From contig NZ_JAFMST010000005.1 in the NCBI RefSeq assembly GCF_017916275.1, forward strand, positions 124,001-188,000: a DNA stretch of 64,000 bases. The letters run 5' to 3'. Numbering within the stretch: the first letter of the stretch is position 1; each line of letters opens with the position of its first letter. A model generated the notes under the pieces. The model was not told where the DNA came from. It ran no database searches and worked only from the letters and a program-made list of their open reading frames with translations. The position numbers were made by a program, and so were the translations under genes. This DNA comes from Rubellimicrobium arenae (GTDB lineage: Bacteria > Pseudomonadota > Alphaproteobacteria > Rhodobacterales > Rhodobacteraceae). This document shows positions 37,152 through 45,538 of the stretch, one piece after another.

Positions 37152-39068
37152 TCAGGTCTCCCGTGTCAGGCCGTGATAGATGTCGGGGAGCGCGCGCGGA
37201 AGGCGCTCCGGGTGGGGCAGAAGGGTGAAGCCGGTGCGCCCGAAGATGCGCGCGAACCAGTCCTGGCCATCGGCATCGATGATGACGCCATGGACCGACT
37301 GGCCCAGGGCACGCGCCTCGCGCACCGCCATCCGGCTGTCCTCGATGCCGTGGATGCCTTCGTAATGGTCGAGGTCGTTCGGCTTCCCGTCCGTGAGCAC
37401 GAGCAGGAGCCTCTTGGTCGCGCCCTGGAGCGCCAGTTGCGCCGACGCGTGTCGGATCGCCGCGCCGAGCCGGGTGTAATGGCCGGGGCGCAGTCCGCCG
37501 ATGCGGGCGGTCACCGCGGCGGACATGGGTTCGCTGAACGACTTGCAGCGGTGCAGGAACACTCGATCCCGTCGCAGCGAGGAGAAGCCCCAGATCGCCA
37601 TGCGGTCGCCCACCTTGTCGAGACCCGCCGCCAGGGCGGCCACGGAGTCCCGCGCCGTCTCGATCACGGACCGGTCGCCCGTCACGGCTTCGGTGGAGCG
37701 CGAACAATCCACGAGCAGGGCCACGGCAAGGTCCCGCTCCGTCGCGCGCGAGGCGAGGTGGATCCGGTCGCTGCCTTGGCCGGTTGCCCGGATCAGCGCC
37801 TGCGACGCGACGACGGAGTCGAGATCCAGCTCCGCGCCGTCCATCTGGCGGGGCAGGGTGACCCGCCGGGGATGCAACGCTTCGAACTGGCGCCGCACGC
37901 GGGCCGCTAGGCGGGGATCGGGCATCGTCGTCGCGCTGGCGGCCTCGGCCTCGGCCTCCAGCACCCGCGTGTGATCGGGCAGGTAGGACCGGGTGCGATG
38001 GTTCCATTCCGGGTAGGTGAAGCGGTCGGACAGGCGCTCATGGTCGGCGTCCTGGGGCGCGAGATCGAGCGAGACGCGCAGGCGGGATGCGGCACGCCGG
38101 AAATGCTGCGACAGGGTGACGTGATCCTGGTCCTCGGCCGCCTTGGCCGCATTCTCGGCGTCATCGTCGTCGGTCATGCGCGCGAGGTTGAGGCTTTCGG
38201 CCCAGGACAGGATGCCTTCGAAGCGATAAAGGATGAAGCTGTCGCGGCGGTTGGCCTGATCGAGCGTCTCTCGCCGGCCTTGCTTGCGCGAGGGAACCGC
38301 GGCGCCGGCCGGACCCGGCTCGGGTTCGGGCGAGTCGCTCGCCCCTTGTCCTGCGGCACTTCGCTCGAGCCTGGGCCAGATGGGAACGGAGGTCATCGGG
38401 ACATAGCCCCGCGGCGCCGAGACGCCGGTGTCCATATCGGACAGGAGCGCTCGTGCGGGACCGTTGGCGGGCAGGTCACCGCCGAGCATCCACAGCACCA
38501 GCTCCTCGACGGCGGCCTCCGCCGCCCCGACCGGCTGGACCGCCCGTTGGGACCTGAGATGCGCGGCAAGGATGTCGCCCGTCGGCGCAAGGCCGGGGCA
38601 TTGGCTCCGGACCGCGCGGCTCGCTTCGCCGATGGACCTGATCTGCATCAGATCGGCCATCAGCGGGTCATCGCACCGGTCCGGGATCCTGGCCGTCGCG
38701 GCCAGGGCCGCGATCCAGAGATAGGCCGCCCGGTTCAGATCGCGGGATGCGAAGACCGTCAGGGCAGGTGGAAGGCGAAGGCGTTCGCCGTCGAAGCTCG
38801 CCCGGTACTCCCGGGGCCAGACGCCGGCAACCTGCTCCTTCAGGCGACGGCGCCGGGCAACCACGGTCGCCGGAGCCGGTCCGATCTCCACGCCCGATGT
38901 CCCGTCGAGCGCGCGGAACAGCATCCCGGCGGACATGCGCATCTCCTCGAGCGTGACCCCATGATCCACCCCTTGGTCAGGTACGGTGGCCATCCGGCTG
39001 GCCCAGCCATGCCAAAGGTTGCCAACCGTCTCTTCGGGCTCGAGGAATTCGAGGGCTGCGTGCAGCAT
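37152..39068 (-). CDS. norD: Nitric oxide reductase activation protein NorD
   Basis: 638 residues, the usual NorD length. The C-terminal von Willebrand A domain begins at about 450 with the MIDAS metal motif DCSRS (LLVDCSRSTEAV), followed by GDRMAIWGFSS and LLVLTDGKPNDLDHYEGIHG. The N-terminal half is helical and less conserved. NorD works with the AAA+ protein NorQ to activate NorCB, probably by inserting the non-haem iron. It starts 4 bp after norQ, and the order norC-norB-norQ-norD is the standard cluster arrangement. Confidence 0.95.
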   Translation of the reverse strand: MLHAALEFLEPEETVGNLWHGWASRMATVPDQGVDHGVTLEEMRMSAGMLFRALDGTSGVEIGPAPATVVARRRRLKEQVAGVWPREYRASFDGERLRLPPALTVFASRDLNRAAYLWIAALAATARIPDRCDDPLMADLMQIRSIGEASRAVRSQCPGLAPTGDILAAHLRSQRAVQPVGAAEAAVEELVLWMLGGDLPANGPARALLSDMDTGVSAPRGYVPMTSVPIWPRLERSAAGQGASDSPEPEPGPAGAAVPSRKQGRRETLDQANRRDSFILYRFEGILSWAESLNLARMTDDDDAENAAKAAEDQDHVTLSQHFRRAASRLRVSLDLAPQDADHERLSDRFTYPEWNHRTRSYLPDHTRVLEAEAEAASATTMPDPRLAARVRRQFEALHPRRVTLPRQMDGAELDLDSVVASQALIRATGQGSDRIHLASRATERDLAVALLVDCSRSTEAVTGDRSVIETARDSVAALAAGLDKVGDRMAIWGFSSLRRDRVFLHRCKSFSEPMSAAVTARIGGLRPGHYTRLGAAIRHASAQLALQGATKRLLLVLTDGKPNDLDHYEGIHGIEDSRMAVREARALGQSVHGVIIDADGQDWFARIFGRTGFTLLPHPERLPRALPDIYHGLTRET

Positions 39069-39072
39069 CTCG

Positions 39073-39870
39073 TCACCCGAAGACGGTGGCCGCGAGGTCG
39101 CGCAGCGCCTGTTGCGTGTCCGGGTCGTCGCTCAGCGGCTCGATGACCGCGGCTTCGAGCGCGCGGTCCACCGACATCCCGCCCGCGATCAGGCTCCCGG
39201 CATAGATGAGGAGGCGCGTGGACACGCCTTCCTCCAGGTCCATGCCCGACAGCTTGCGGATGTGCCCCGCGAGCCGGACAAGGGCCTTGGCTCGGCCATC
39301 ATCGAGCCGCGTCTCGTGCGTGAGGATGCGCTGCTCCAGTTCGGGCTCGGGAAAGTCGAAGGCGACCGACAGGAAGCGCTGACGGGTGGACGGCTTCAGC
39401 TTCTTCAGGATGCTCTGGTAGCCAGGGTTGTAGCTGGCCACGAGCATGAAGTTCGCGGGCGCCCGGAGATCCTCGCCGGTGCGGTCGATGAACAGGCGGC
39501 GGCGGTCGTCCGTCAGGGGGTGCAGCACCACCGTCACGTCCTTGCGGGCCTCGACCACCTCGTCGAGATAGCAGATCCCGCCATCGCGGACGGCGCGGGT
39601 CAGCGGGCCGTCGACCCAGACCGTCTCGCCGCCCTTGAGGAGATAGCGGCCGATCAGGTCGGCTGCCGAAAGGTCGTCATGGCAGGCGACCGTGTAAAGG
39701 GGAAGGTTCAGGCGCGCCGCCATGTGCTCCACGAAGCGCGTCTTGCCGCAGCCGGTAGGCCCCTTGAGCAGAAGGGGCAAACCCTTGGCCTGAGCGGTGA
39801 CGAAGATTTCGCATTCGTCACCCTTGGGCTGGTAATAGGGGACTTCGTGGACCCGGACGGGCGCATTCAT
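39073..39870 (-). CDS. norQ: AAA+ ATPase NorQ, nitric oxide reductase activation
   Basis: 265 residues, MoxR-type AAA+ protein. Walker A GPTGCGKTRFVEHMA (about 38-52), Walker B GGICYLDEVVEAR and sensor-1 region FMLVASYNPGYQ are intact. It opens with the NorQ/CbbQ-like PYYQPKGDECEIF. CbbQ/NorQ proteins pair with a VWA-domain partner (NorD here) and use ATP to remodel their target enzyme. Spacing to norB is 3 bp and to norD 4 bp, so it is expressed with the reductase itself. Confidence 0.95.
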   Translation of the reverse strand: MNAPVRVHEVPYYQPKGDECEIFVTAQAKGLPLLLKGPTGCGKTRFVEHMAARLNLPLYTVACHDDLSAADLIGRYLLKGGETVWVDGPLTRAVRDGGICYLDEVVEARKDVTVVLHPLTDDRRRLFIDRTGEDLRAPANFMLVASYNPGYQSILKKLKPSTRQRFLSVAFDFPEPELEQRILTHETRLDDGRAKALVRLAGHIRKLSGMDLEEGVSTRLLIYAGSLIAGGMSVDRALEAAVIEPLSDDPDTQQALRDLAATVFG

Positions 39871-39873
39871 GGC

Positions 39874-41214
39874 TCATTCTCCCGGTTGGAGGGCTGCCGG
39901 CACGGCCCGCTCACGCGGGGCGAAGGCGATGGAGTAGATGAAGAGGATCGCGCCCAGGACGACGGCTGCGCCGGCGCCGAAGCGCATCAGGTAGAAGATG
40001 GCAAGCTGGTCCTGCACTTCCATGTAGTACATGCCCATCACGCGCTGGAGATGCGTTTGCACGGTCCCCGCAAAGGTGAGCACGAAAGTCATGAAGGAGA
40101 CGCCACCGGTCATCAGCCAGAACGAGGCCATGTTGAGCGACTGGTTGTAGGGCTCGCGGTTGCGGAGCACCGGCATGGCGTAGGTCATGATGGCCAGGTT
40201 CACGCAGACATAGGCGCCGTAGAAGGCAAGGTGCCCGTGGGCGGCCGTGACCTGCGTGCCGTGGGTGTAGTAGTTCACGCCGTGCAGGGTATGCAGGAAG
40301 CCCCAGACGCCCGCGCCGAAGAAGGCGACCGTGGCGGAGCCCAGCGACCAGAGCAGCGCGGCTTTGTTCGGATGGTTCCTGCGGCCCTTCCAGACCATGA
40401 GGAACGAGAAGCTCATCATCGCGAAGAACGGGATCACCTCGAGAGTCGAGAAGATCGAGCCGATCCACTGCCAGTAGCCCGGCGCGCCGATCCAGTAGTA
40501 GTGGTGCCCGGTGCCGAGGATGCCCGAGAAGAGGGCGAGCGCCACGATGACGTAAAGCCACTTCTCGATGACCTCGCGATCCACGCCGGTCAGCTTGAGC
40601 ATCAGGAAGCCCAGGATCGCGGCCATGACCAGCTCCCAGGTCGCCTCGACCCAGAGGTGGACGACGAACCACCAGTACATCTTGTCGAGCGACAGGTTGT
40701 CCGGGTTGATGAGGGCGAAGATCCACAGGAGCGACAGGAGCCACAGCCCGAGCAGCAGGATGTTGGTGATCGCGGTCTTCCGCCCGGCGAGCGAGGTCAG
40801 CGAGATGTTCACGAGGAAGATCACCGCGGCGACGAGGATGCCGAGCTTGACCCAGAGCGGCTGCTCGAGGAACTCGCGGCCGCCATGGATGCCGATCAGG
40901 TAGCTGGCGACGGCGCCCAGGGTGCCGATGGTCAGGATCGCGAGCTGGACCCAGGCCAGCTTGACCGAGAAGACCTCGCGCTCGGCCTCCTCGGGGACGA
41001 GGTAGTAGGCCGCGCCGAAGAAGCCCAGGAGGATCCAGACCACCAGAGCGTTGGTGTGGATCATGCGGACGACGTTGAACGGCAGCACCGTCGCCAGGGT
41101 ATTGGGCGAGACGTAGATCCAGCCCGCGAGCAGCCCCGCGAGGACCTGGACGGCGAAGAGGCCGAGCGCCACGGCGAAATACGCCAGCGCGACCTTTTGG
41201 GATTGATACTTCAT
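39874..41214 (-). CDS. norB: Nitric oxide reductase large subunit NorB
   Basis: 446 residues, twelve hydrophobic segments expected for cNorB. Haem and iron ligands are seen in VVHLWVEATWELVMAAI, GTGHHYYWIGAPGYWQWIG, GHLAFYGAYVCVN and MTYAMP. The glutamates that replace the COX copper site environment are present in the EATWE and FSTLEVIPF segments. It reduces two NO to N2O at a haem b3/FeB centre in the cytoplasmic membrane, taking electrons from NorC. It ends 3 bp before norQ and begins 15 bp after norC. Confidence 0.96.
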   Translation of the reverse strand: MKYQSQKVALAYFAVALGLFAVQVLAGLLAGWIYVSPNTLATVLPFNVVRMIHTNALVVWILLGFFGAAYYLVPEEAEREVFSVKLAWVQLAILTIGTLGAVASYLIGIHGGREFLEQPLWVKLGILVAAVIFLVNISLTSLAGRKTAITNILLLGLWLLSLLWIFALINPDNLSLDKMYWWFVVHLWVEATWELVMAAILGFLMLKLTGVDREVIEKWLYVIVALALFSGILGTGHHYYWIGAPGYWQWIGSIFSTLEVIPFFAMMSFSFLMVWKGRRNHPNKAALLWSLGSATVAFFGAGVWGFLHTLHGVNYYTHGTQVTAAHGHLAFYGAYVCVNLAIMTYAMPVLRNREPYNQSLNMASFWLMTGGVSFMTFVLTFAGTVQTHLQRVMGMYYMEVQDQLAIFYLMRFGAGAAVVLGAILFIYSIAFAPRERAVPAALQPGE

Positions 41215-41229
41215 GTCGGGTGATCCTTC

Positions 41230-41682
41230 TCAGCCGGCGTCGTTGGGCGGCCAGGACTGGGTGTCGGTGTGGTCGGCCCAGCGGAGGAACTCGGCCAGGC
41301 CGCGCGTCTCCTCCTCGGTCAGGTCGAAGTGGGGCATCTGGCGGCGCCCCTCGATCCCGGAGGGCTGCGCCTTGATCCAGCCGTCGAGCGCCTCGTAGGC
41401 CCCCTCGGCATCGTCGGCCAAGCCCCAGCGGGTCATCACGTTCCCGAGCTCAGGTGCGAAATAGGCGCCTTCGCCGTGGAGCGTGTGGCAGTTGATGCAG
41501 CTGTTCGCCTCCCAGACCCGTTTCCCCAGGGTGACCTCATCGGTGAGGGGCAGGGAGGATGTCGAGGTGGTGGCGATGTAATGGTGACTATTGGCGACCA
41601 GGGCCGCGAAAACGGCTACGAAGAAGAGGGATCCTCCGTAGAACACGTTCCGCGCCCTGGTTTTTGTCAGGATTTCCGACAT
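41230..41682 (-). CDS. norC: Nitric oxide reductase cytochrome c subunit NorC
   Basis: 150 residues. One N-terminal membrane anchor (NVFYGGSLFFVAVFAALVAN) precedes a periplasmic cytochrome c domain with the haem site CINCHTLHGEGAYFAPELG; the axial methionine is in RRQMPHFDLTEEE. It passes electrons from pseudoazurin or cytochrome c to NorB. It is the first gene of the nor operon, and a TTG-N8-CAA box is centred about 69 bp upstream of its ATG, fitting activation by an NnrR-type regulator. Confidence 0.95.
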   Translation of the reverse strand: MSEILTKTRARNVFYGGSLFFVAVFAALVANSHHYIATTSTSSLPLTDEVTLGKRVWEANSCINCHTLHGEGAYFAPELGNVMTRWGLADDAEGAYEALDGWIKAQPSGIEGRRQMPHFDLTEEETRGLAEFLRWADHTDTQSWPPNDAG

Positions 41683-41743
41683 GGGCTTCCTCGGACGATG
41701 GTTCGGACCTTTTCGGTCCTAGCCGGATCGCCAGGAGCGGTTG

Positions 41744-41757
41744 TTGCGGTTGCGCAA
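41744..41757. promoter_or_regulatory. NnrR/Dnr-type box between norC and the DUF1858 gene
   Basis: TTGCGGTTGCGCAA: perfect arms TTGCG/CGCAA around a 4-bp centre, the TTG-N8-CAA form recognised by NO-sensing Crp/Fnr regulators. It is centred about 69 bp upstream of norC (minus) and 77 bp upstream of the small plus-strand gene, so it may serve both. Confidence 0.82.
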
Positions 41758-41827
41758 AGACCGGAACGATCGTCGCGGCCATGGTGCCTGTGATCCGGCC
41801 CCCGTGCCGCAAACCAGGAGATGAGTC

Positions 41828-42055
41828 ATGGCGGCTCCGTCTGTCGACGACCCTGACCTCGCGCTGCTCAACCTGTTCGAACTGTGGCCCGGCACCGGCG
41901 CGGTGTTCCTGAAGCACCGAATGCTGTGCTTCGGATGTCCGATCGCCCCCTTTCACCGGGTGATCGATGCCTGCCGCGAATACCGCCTGGACGAAGCGGA
42001 GTTCCGCGAGGAGCTGCGGGCCGCGGCCGCGGAACCGGCCATCAGCCGCCGCTAG
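41828..42055 (+). CDS. DUF1858-type small protein
   Basis: 75 residues. LLNLFELWPGTGAVFLKHRM followed by LCFGCPIAPFH (CxxC) matches the DUF1858 fold, which appears alone or fused to hybrid-cluster and iron-repair (ScdA/RIC-like) proteins and is often near nitrosative-stress genes. The gene is divergent from norC across an NnrR-type box and ends 14 bp inside the convergent regulator gene. AGGAG precedes the ATG. A role in NO handling or redox sensing is inference from position and the CxxC pair. Confidence 0.82.
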   Translation: MAAPSVDDPDLALLNLFELWPGTGAVFLKHRMLCFGCPIAPFHRVIDACREYRLDEAEFREELRAAAAEPAISRR

Positions 42056-42743
42056 CGCCCGAAAGCAGCACGAGACGGTGCGGCGCGGTCACCACGATGT
42101 GCTTGCGCCGGCTTTCGACGACACCGTCCTTTTCCCAAGCCGACAGAAGGCGGCTCACAGTGTGGAGCGTGGTTCCGGTCATCTCGGCGATGTTGGACCG
42201 GGTAATGGGAAAGGCGATCTCGATCCCGCCCTCGACCGGTCGGCCGGTCTGGTTCACCATCCGCAGCACGCAGGCCGCGACGCGCTGCTCGACGGCCTGG
42301 GTGGCCATCGCGGCCATGTCGTCGTGGAGCTGGTCCAACCTCCGGCCCACGGTGGCCCAGGTTTCGGTCGCGAAGCCTTCGTAGCGTTGCACGAACCCGG
42401 CCCAGAGCCGCGTGGGCCAGGCGAGGGTAAGAGCCTCGCTGGCCGCGAGGGCCGAGGCGGGGTAGGTCGAGCGGCCCAGGGCCGACGCAATGCCGATCAG
42501 CTGCCCCGGCGGGATATGCCGCAGGATGACCTGATCCCCGCCCGGCAGGATGCGGACCACGCGCACGACTCCGTCCAGCAGCAGGAAGAAGCGGTCTGCC
42601 TCTTCCCCCGACCGGAAAACCTCTGACCCTTCGTCGTGTCGCCGCGACGTGGCCTGATCCAGGATCTCGCGGATCTGGGTCCGCTCCAGCCTGCGGAACG
42701 GGGGCAGGGGCGCGATCAGGCTTTCGTCCAGTTTCCTCACCAT
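42042..42743 (-). CDS. nnrR: Crp/Fnr-family regulator of denitrification (NnrR/Dnr type)
   Basis: 233 residues from ATG 42743 (GGAGG upstream). A cyclic-nucleotide-like N-terminal domain ([25 protein letters not shown]) is followed by a long dimer helix and a C-terminal helix-turn-helix ([30 protein letters not shown]). The recognition helix TLHTVSR resembles Dnr/NnrR. The N-terminal cysteine set of Fnr (4Fe-4S) is missing, so oxygen sensing is unlikely and haem-based NO sensing is more probable. Three matching boxes flank nor, pseudoazurin and nirK genes. Lies between these operons. Confidence 0.88.
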   Translation of the reverse strand: MVRKLDESLIAPLPPFRRLERTQIREILDQATSRRHDEGSEVFRSGEEADRFFLLLDGVVRVVRILPGGDQVILRHIPPGQLIGIASALGRSTYPASALAASEALTLAWPTRLWAGFVQRYEGFATETWATVGRRLDQLHDDMAAMATQAVEQRVAACVLRMVNQTGRPVEGGIEIAFPITRSNIAEMTGTTLHTVSRLLSAWEKDGVVESRRKHIVVTAPHRLVLLSGASGG

Positions 42744-42755
42744 CGGCCTCCGAGT

Positions 42756-42769
42756 TTGTCGCCGCGCAA
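42756..42769. promoter_or_regulatory. Weaker NnrR-type box between regulator and pseudoazurin genes
   Basis: TTGTCGCCGCGCAA keeps TTG-N8-CAA and the right half CGCAA, with a mismatched left half. It is centred 76 bp upstream of pseudoazurin but only about 20 bp upstream of the regulator, suggesting activation of the former and possible autorepression of the latter. Confidence 0.6.
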
Positions 42770-42838
42770 CGTCCCGGCCGCGCCCATAGCCTACCACCGG
42801 GCGCAGAACAAATGCATCACGCTGGAAAGGACAGTCCG

Positions 42839-43276
42839 ATGCTCGCCAAGATCCTCACTGTGTCATCCCTCCTGGCCCTGGTGGCCGGAGTGGCCCCCGC
42901 TGAGACCATTCAGGTCCAGCTGCTGAACAAGGGCGCCCAAGGCGCAATGGTGTTCGAGCCCGCCTTCGTGACCGCCGCCCCGGGCGATGTCATCGAGTTC
43001 ATCGCGACCGACAAGGGCCACAACGTGGCCTCGATCGACGGGATGCTTCCGGACGGCGTCGAGCCCTTCGAAAGCCCCATGGGGCAGGGCTATACGCTGA
43101 CCGTCGACAAGGAAGGCCTTTATGGCGTCAAGTGCACGCCCCACGCCGGAATGGGCATGGTGGGTCTTGTGCAGGTGGGGGCTGCCGCCAACCTCGACGC
43201 TGCGACCGCCGCCGCCGAGGCCCTCCGCGGAAAGGCCAAGACGCGGCTGGTCGAGGACCTGGCTCAGGTCCAGTGA
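42839..43276 (+). CDS. Pseudoazurin (periplasmic blue copper electron carrier)
   Basis: 145 residues from ATG 42839. A signal peptide ends at APAE (about residue 20). The type 1 copper ligands are all present: His in DKGHNVASI, then Cys, His and Met in [13 protein letters not shown]. Pseudoazurin gives electrons to copper nitrite reductase and to NorC. The gene stands between the regulator and nirK, has an NnrR-type box upstream and is followed by a textbook terminator, so it forms its own transcript. Confidence 0.95.
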   Translation: MLAKILTVSSLLALVAGVAPAETIQVQLLNKGAQGAMVFEPAFVTAAPGDVIEFIATDKGHNVASIDGMLPDGVEPFESPMGQGYTLTVDKEGLYGVKCTPHAGMGMVGLVQVGAAANLDAATAAAEALRGKAKTRLVEDLAQVQ

Positions 43277-43293
43277 TCCTGGATCGATCGTGC

Positions 43294-43327
43294 AAGGGCG
43301 GCGGACACATGTCCGCCGCCCTTTTCT
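43294..43327 (+). terminator. Rho-independent terminator of pseudoazurin
   Basis: A perfect 14-bp inverted repeat (AAGGGCGGCGGACA paired with 43310-43323) is followed by TTTTCT, 18 bp after the pseudoazurin stop. It is the clearest intrinsic terminator in the window. Confidence 0.92.
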
Positions 43328-43575
43328 CATGTCGATTGTCCCGATCAGCGTACCTCTGGGCCGCGATTTGCCGAGTGATCGGACTCAACGCCCCGCAGGG
43401 ACCTTTCGGAGGCGGCCCTGACCCTTGGTTCCATCGACAGGTCACCCCCGACCCGGCTGGGTCCTCCGGCTCCTGCACCGTCCGCTACCGGACGATCACT
43501 CCTGCGCCGTCCAACGCAACAGGGGCGGCCGTCACTGGCAGCCCCGCTGGCGTATCTGGATGGTCTGGCAAGGGG

Positions 43576-44724
43576 TCAGGGCAACGCTGTCCTGATCTCA
43601 AGATCTGCGTCGTACGGGGTCGGCGCGACGAGCTGTTCCATCAGGTCGTTGTTCCATTCGCCTTCGACCTTCACGTGCGCGGTGGCGCCCAGGTTCACGG
43701 CCTCGATCAGGTTGTGGTTCACGTAGGCGTAAAGGCCCGGCTGCCGGAACTGGTAGAGCGCCGCGCCCGAGGAGCCCCCGCGGATGAACCAGGTCTCCAG
43801 GTCGACCGCCGGCGGATTGTTGAACTTGCCCTGTTCCCAGACAAGGTCGCCGTGCCCGCCGATCAGGTGCGGGCGGGTGTCGCGGTTGGCTTGGTTGTGG
43901 ATCATGAGGACCCGCTCACCGACCTTGGCCTTAAGCGCATTGTCTCCGGTCAGCGATCCCACACGGCCGTTGAACACGACGTGGCTGGGGATCAGCTTGT
44001 TCATCACCTCGAGCATGTCGGGATAGGCCTCGCCATGATCGGGGTAGCGCTTGAACGCGCCGTTCTGATCCCTGGGGATGTAGAAGTCGTTTTCCCCGAT
44101 GTAGAAGATGCGGTCGTAGGCCACCGGCTCGCCATGCTGGTCCCGAAGGCCGTTGCGCGGCAGCACCATGATCGTGCCAGACATGCCCGAGGTGACATGC
44201 CACGGGATCATCGGGCCGCCGGGTGCGCAGTGGTAGGTGAACACGCCCGCGCGCGTGGCCTTGAAGCGCAGCTTGGTCATCTCGCCGGGGTTGATGAGCG
44301 TCAGGGCGCCGCCGCCCAAGCCGCCGGTCGCAGCATGGAAGTCGATGTTATGCTGCATCATGTTGGTCGGAGGATTCTTGAGCGTCAGCTCCACGTAATC
44401 CCCTTCGTGCACCACCATCATCGGGCCCGGCACCGAACCGTTGAAGGTCATCGCCTGCAGCCAGGCGTCGTCGGCGATCTGGATCTCCTTCTCCTGGATG
44501 CGCATCTCGAATTCGACGATGCGGGGTCCGCCGAGAGCCACCTGCTCGTGCTCGTGCACTTCGGGCGGCGCGACCAGCTCGCGCTTGATCCGGGTCAGGC
44601 CCGAAAGATCGCTCGGCGCCGAGTTCGAGGTGTCGAGACCTCCTTCGGCGAGAACGGGTTGGACCAGCATCGGTGCGGCAGCAAGCCCTGCACCGATCAT
44701 CAGGGCGGCTCTGCGCGACAGCAT
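43576..44724 (-). CDS. nirK: Copper-containing nitrite reductase NirK
   Basis: 382 residues from ATG 44724. AAGGAG sits 6 bp before this ATG but touches an in-frame ATG at 44730, so the downstream start is preferred. A Tat-like signal (SRRAAL, ending about VLAEG) is followed by two cupredoxin domains. Type 1 copper ligands are H125, C166, H176 and M181. Type 2 ligands include H130, H165 and a histidine in [13 protein letters not shown]. It reduces nitrite to NO in the periplasm, with electrons from pseudoazurin. An NnrR-type box is centred about 65 bp upstream. Confidence 0.96.
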   Translation of the reverse strand: MLSRRAALMIGAGLAAAPMLVQPVLAEGGLDTSNSAPSDLSGLTRIKRELVAPPEVHEHEQVALGGPRIVEFEMRIQEKEIQIADDAWLQAMTFNGSVPGPMMVVHEGDYVELTLKNPPTNMMQHNIDFHAATGGLGGGALTLINPGEMTKLRFKATRAGVFTYHCAPGGPMIPWHVTSGMSGTIMVLPRNGLRDQHGEPVAYDRIFYIGENDFYIPRDQNGAFKRYPDHGEAYPDMLEVMNKLIPSHVVFNGRVGSLTGDNALKAKVGERVLMIHNQANRDTRPHLIGGHGDLVWEQGKFNNPPAVDLETWFIRGGSSGAALYQFRQPGLYAYVNHNLIEAVNLGATAHVKVEGEWNNDLMEQLVAPTPYDADLEIRTALP

Positions 44725-44782
44725 CGTCATCTCCTTGGTTACCTGTCGAGCGGGACCTTGCCCTGACCGGTCCAAGCGGACG

Positions 44783-44796
44783 TTGCGGTTTCGCAA
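44783..44796 (-). promoter_or_regulatory. NnrR/Dnr-type box upstream of nirK
   Basis: TTGCGGTTTCGCAA has the same TTGCG/CGCAA arms as the norC box and nearly the same distance to its gene (about 65 bp to the nirK ATG). The conserved spacing supports common regulation. Confidence 0.82.
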
Positions 44797-44956
44797 GCTT
44801 TGAACGATCTGCAGCGGACGTGGCTCCTGCTGTGCCAACCACACGCCATGTGCCGGGCCGCGCTGTCGCAGCGGGCAGGGATCCATCTGGGTCGACGGCG
44901 GGGCCTGACCGACGGATCCGGGCAACGCCGGATCCAGGCCCGGCCGGTGATGGCGT

Positions 44957-45376
44957 TCAGGCCGCCGCAGCCTGCTCCATCCGGTGACGGAAGTAGCCGA
45001 AGATCCTGAAGCCCTGTGCCGGGAGGTCAGCCTCCGGGGTCAGCACCATGCCTTCGGCACGGGTGCAGTGCAAGACATGTCCGGGAGCGACCCAGACGCC
45101 CACATGGGCCAGCCGATCCCCTTTCCACATGATCACGGCATCGCCTTCGGCGGGTCGCCGGACCGGCACCCAGTCGGGCTTGGCCAGTTCAGCCTTCAGC
45201 AACGTCTGGGCGACGTTCAGATCGCCGAAGGCGGCCGGCACCTCGATGTCCAGGCCGAACTCCTGGCGCCACACCAGCGCGGCGCGGTGACTGCATTCGC
45301 CCACCCCGAGAACGTAAGGAAGGCCGACGTAAGCAACGGCCCAAGCTGACGGACCCACACCATGAGAATCGGCCAT
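44957..45376 (-). CDS. NlpC/P60-like cysteine peptidase or amidase
   Basis: 139 residues, one compact domain. Likely catalytic cysteine in [13 protein letters not shown], histidine in [13 protein letters not shown] and a third polar residue in VLHCTRAEG, in the order and spacing of NlpC/P60 papain-like folds. There is no signal peptide, which resembles phage-tail or gene-transfer-agent type relatives more than secreted wall hydrolases, although no phage genes are nearby. It is divergent from a LacI-family gene with two operator-like palindromes between, so that regulator may control it. Substrate unknown. Confidence 0.75.
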   Translation of the reverse strand: MADSHGVGPSAWAVAYVGLPYVLGVGECSHRAALVWRQEFGLDIEVPAAFGDLNVAQTLLKAELAKPDWVPVRRPAEGDAVIMWKGDRLAHVGVWVAPGHVLHCTRAEGMVLTPEADLPAQGFRIFGYFRHRMEQAAAA

Positions 45377-45430
45377 AGCGACCTCCCAGTCGGCAAAAAA
45401 GGATACAATGGAATGTTGGGGTTTCGTGAC

Positions 45431-45444
45431 TTGAAACGATTCAA
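45431..45444. promoter_or_regulatory. LacI-type operator, site 1
   Basis: TTGAAACGATTCAA, a near-perfect palindrome with the central CG typical of LacI/GalR-family operators. It is 55 bp upstream of the NlpC/P60-like gene start. A matching site lies 44 bp away. Confidence 0.7.
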
Positions 45445-45474
45445 GCCGAGGATTAGGACTCCGTCAAGTGATTT

Positions 45475-45488
45475 TTGAATCGATCCAA
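45475..45488. promoter_or_regulatory. LacI-type operator, site 2
   Basis: TTGAATCGATCCAA, similar to site 1 and again with a central CG. Centre-to-centre distance of 44 bp (about four helical turns) would let two dimers bind the same DNA face. It is about 50 bp upstream of the regulator gene, consistent with autoregulation. Confidence 0.6.
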
Positions 45489-45538
45489 GTCGGGTGCGAG
45501 CTACCGGACAGGGGTCGCAGGGCAGAGGGCTGCAGGAG

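Noticed and set aside
45431-45488. TTG-N8-CAA matches that could be Fnr/NnrR boxes
   Set aside because: Both have the central CG and TTGAA arms typical of LacI-family operators and lie directly upstream of a LacI gene. They differ from the TTGCG boxes near nor and nirK.
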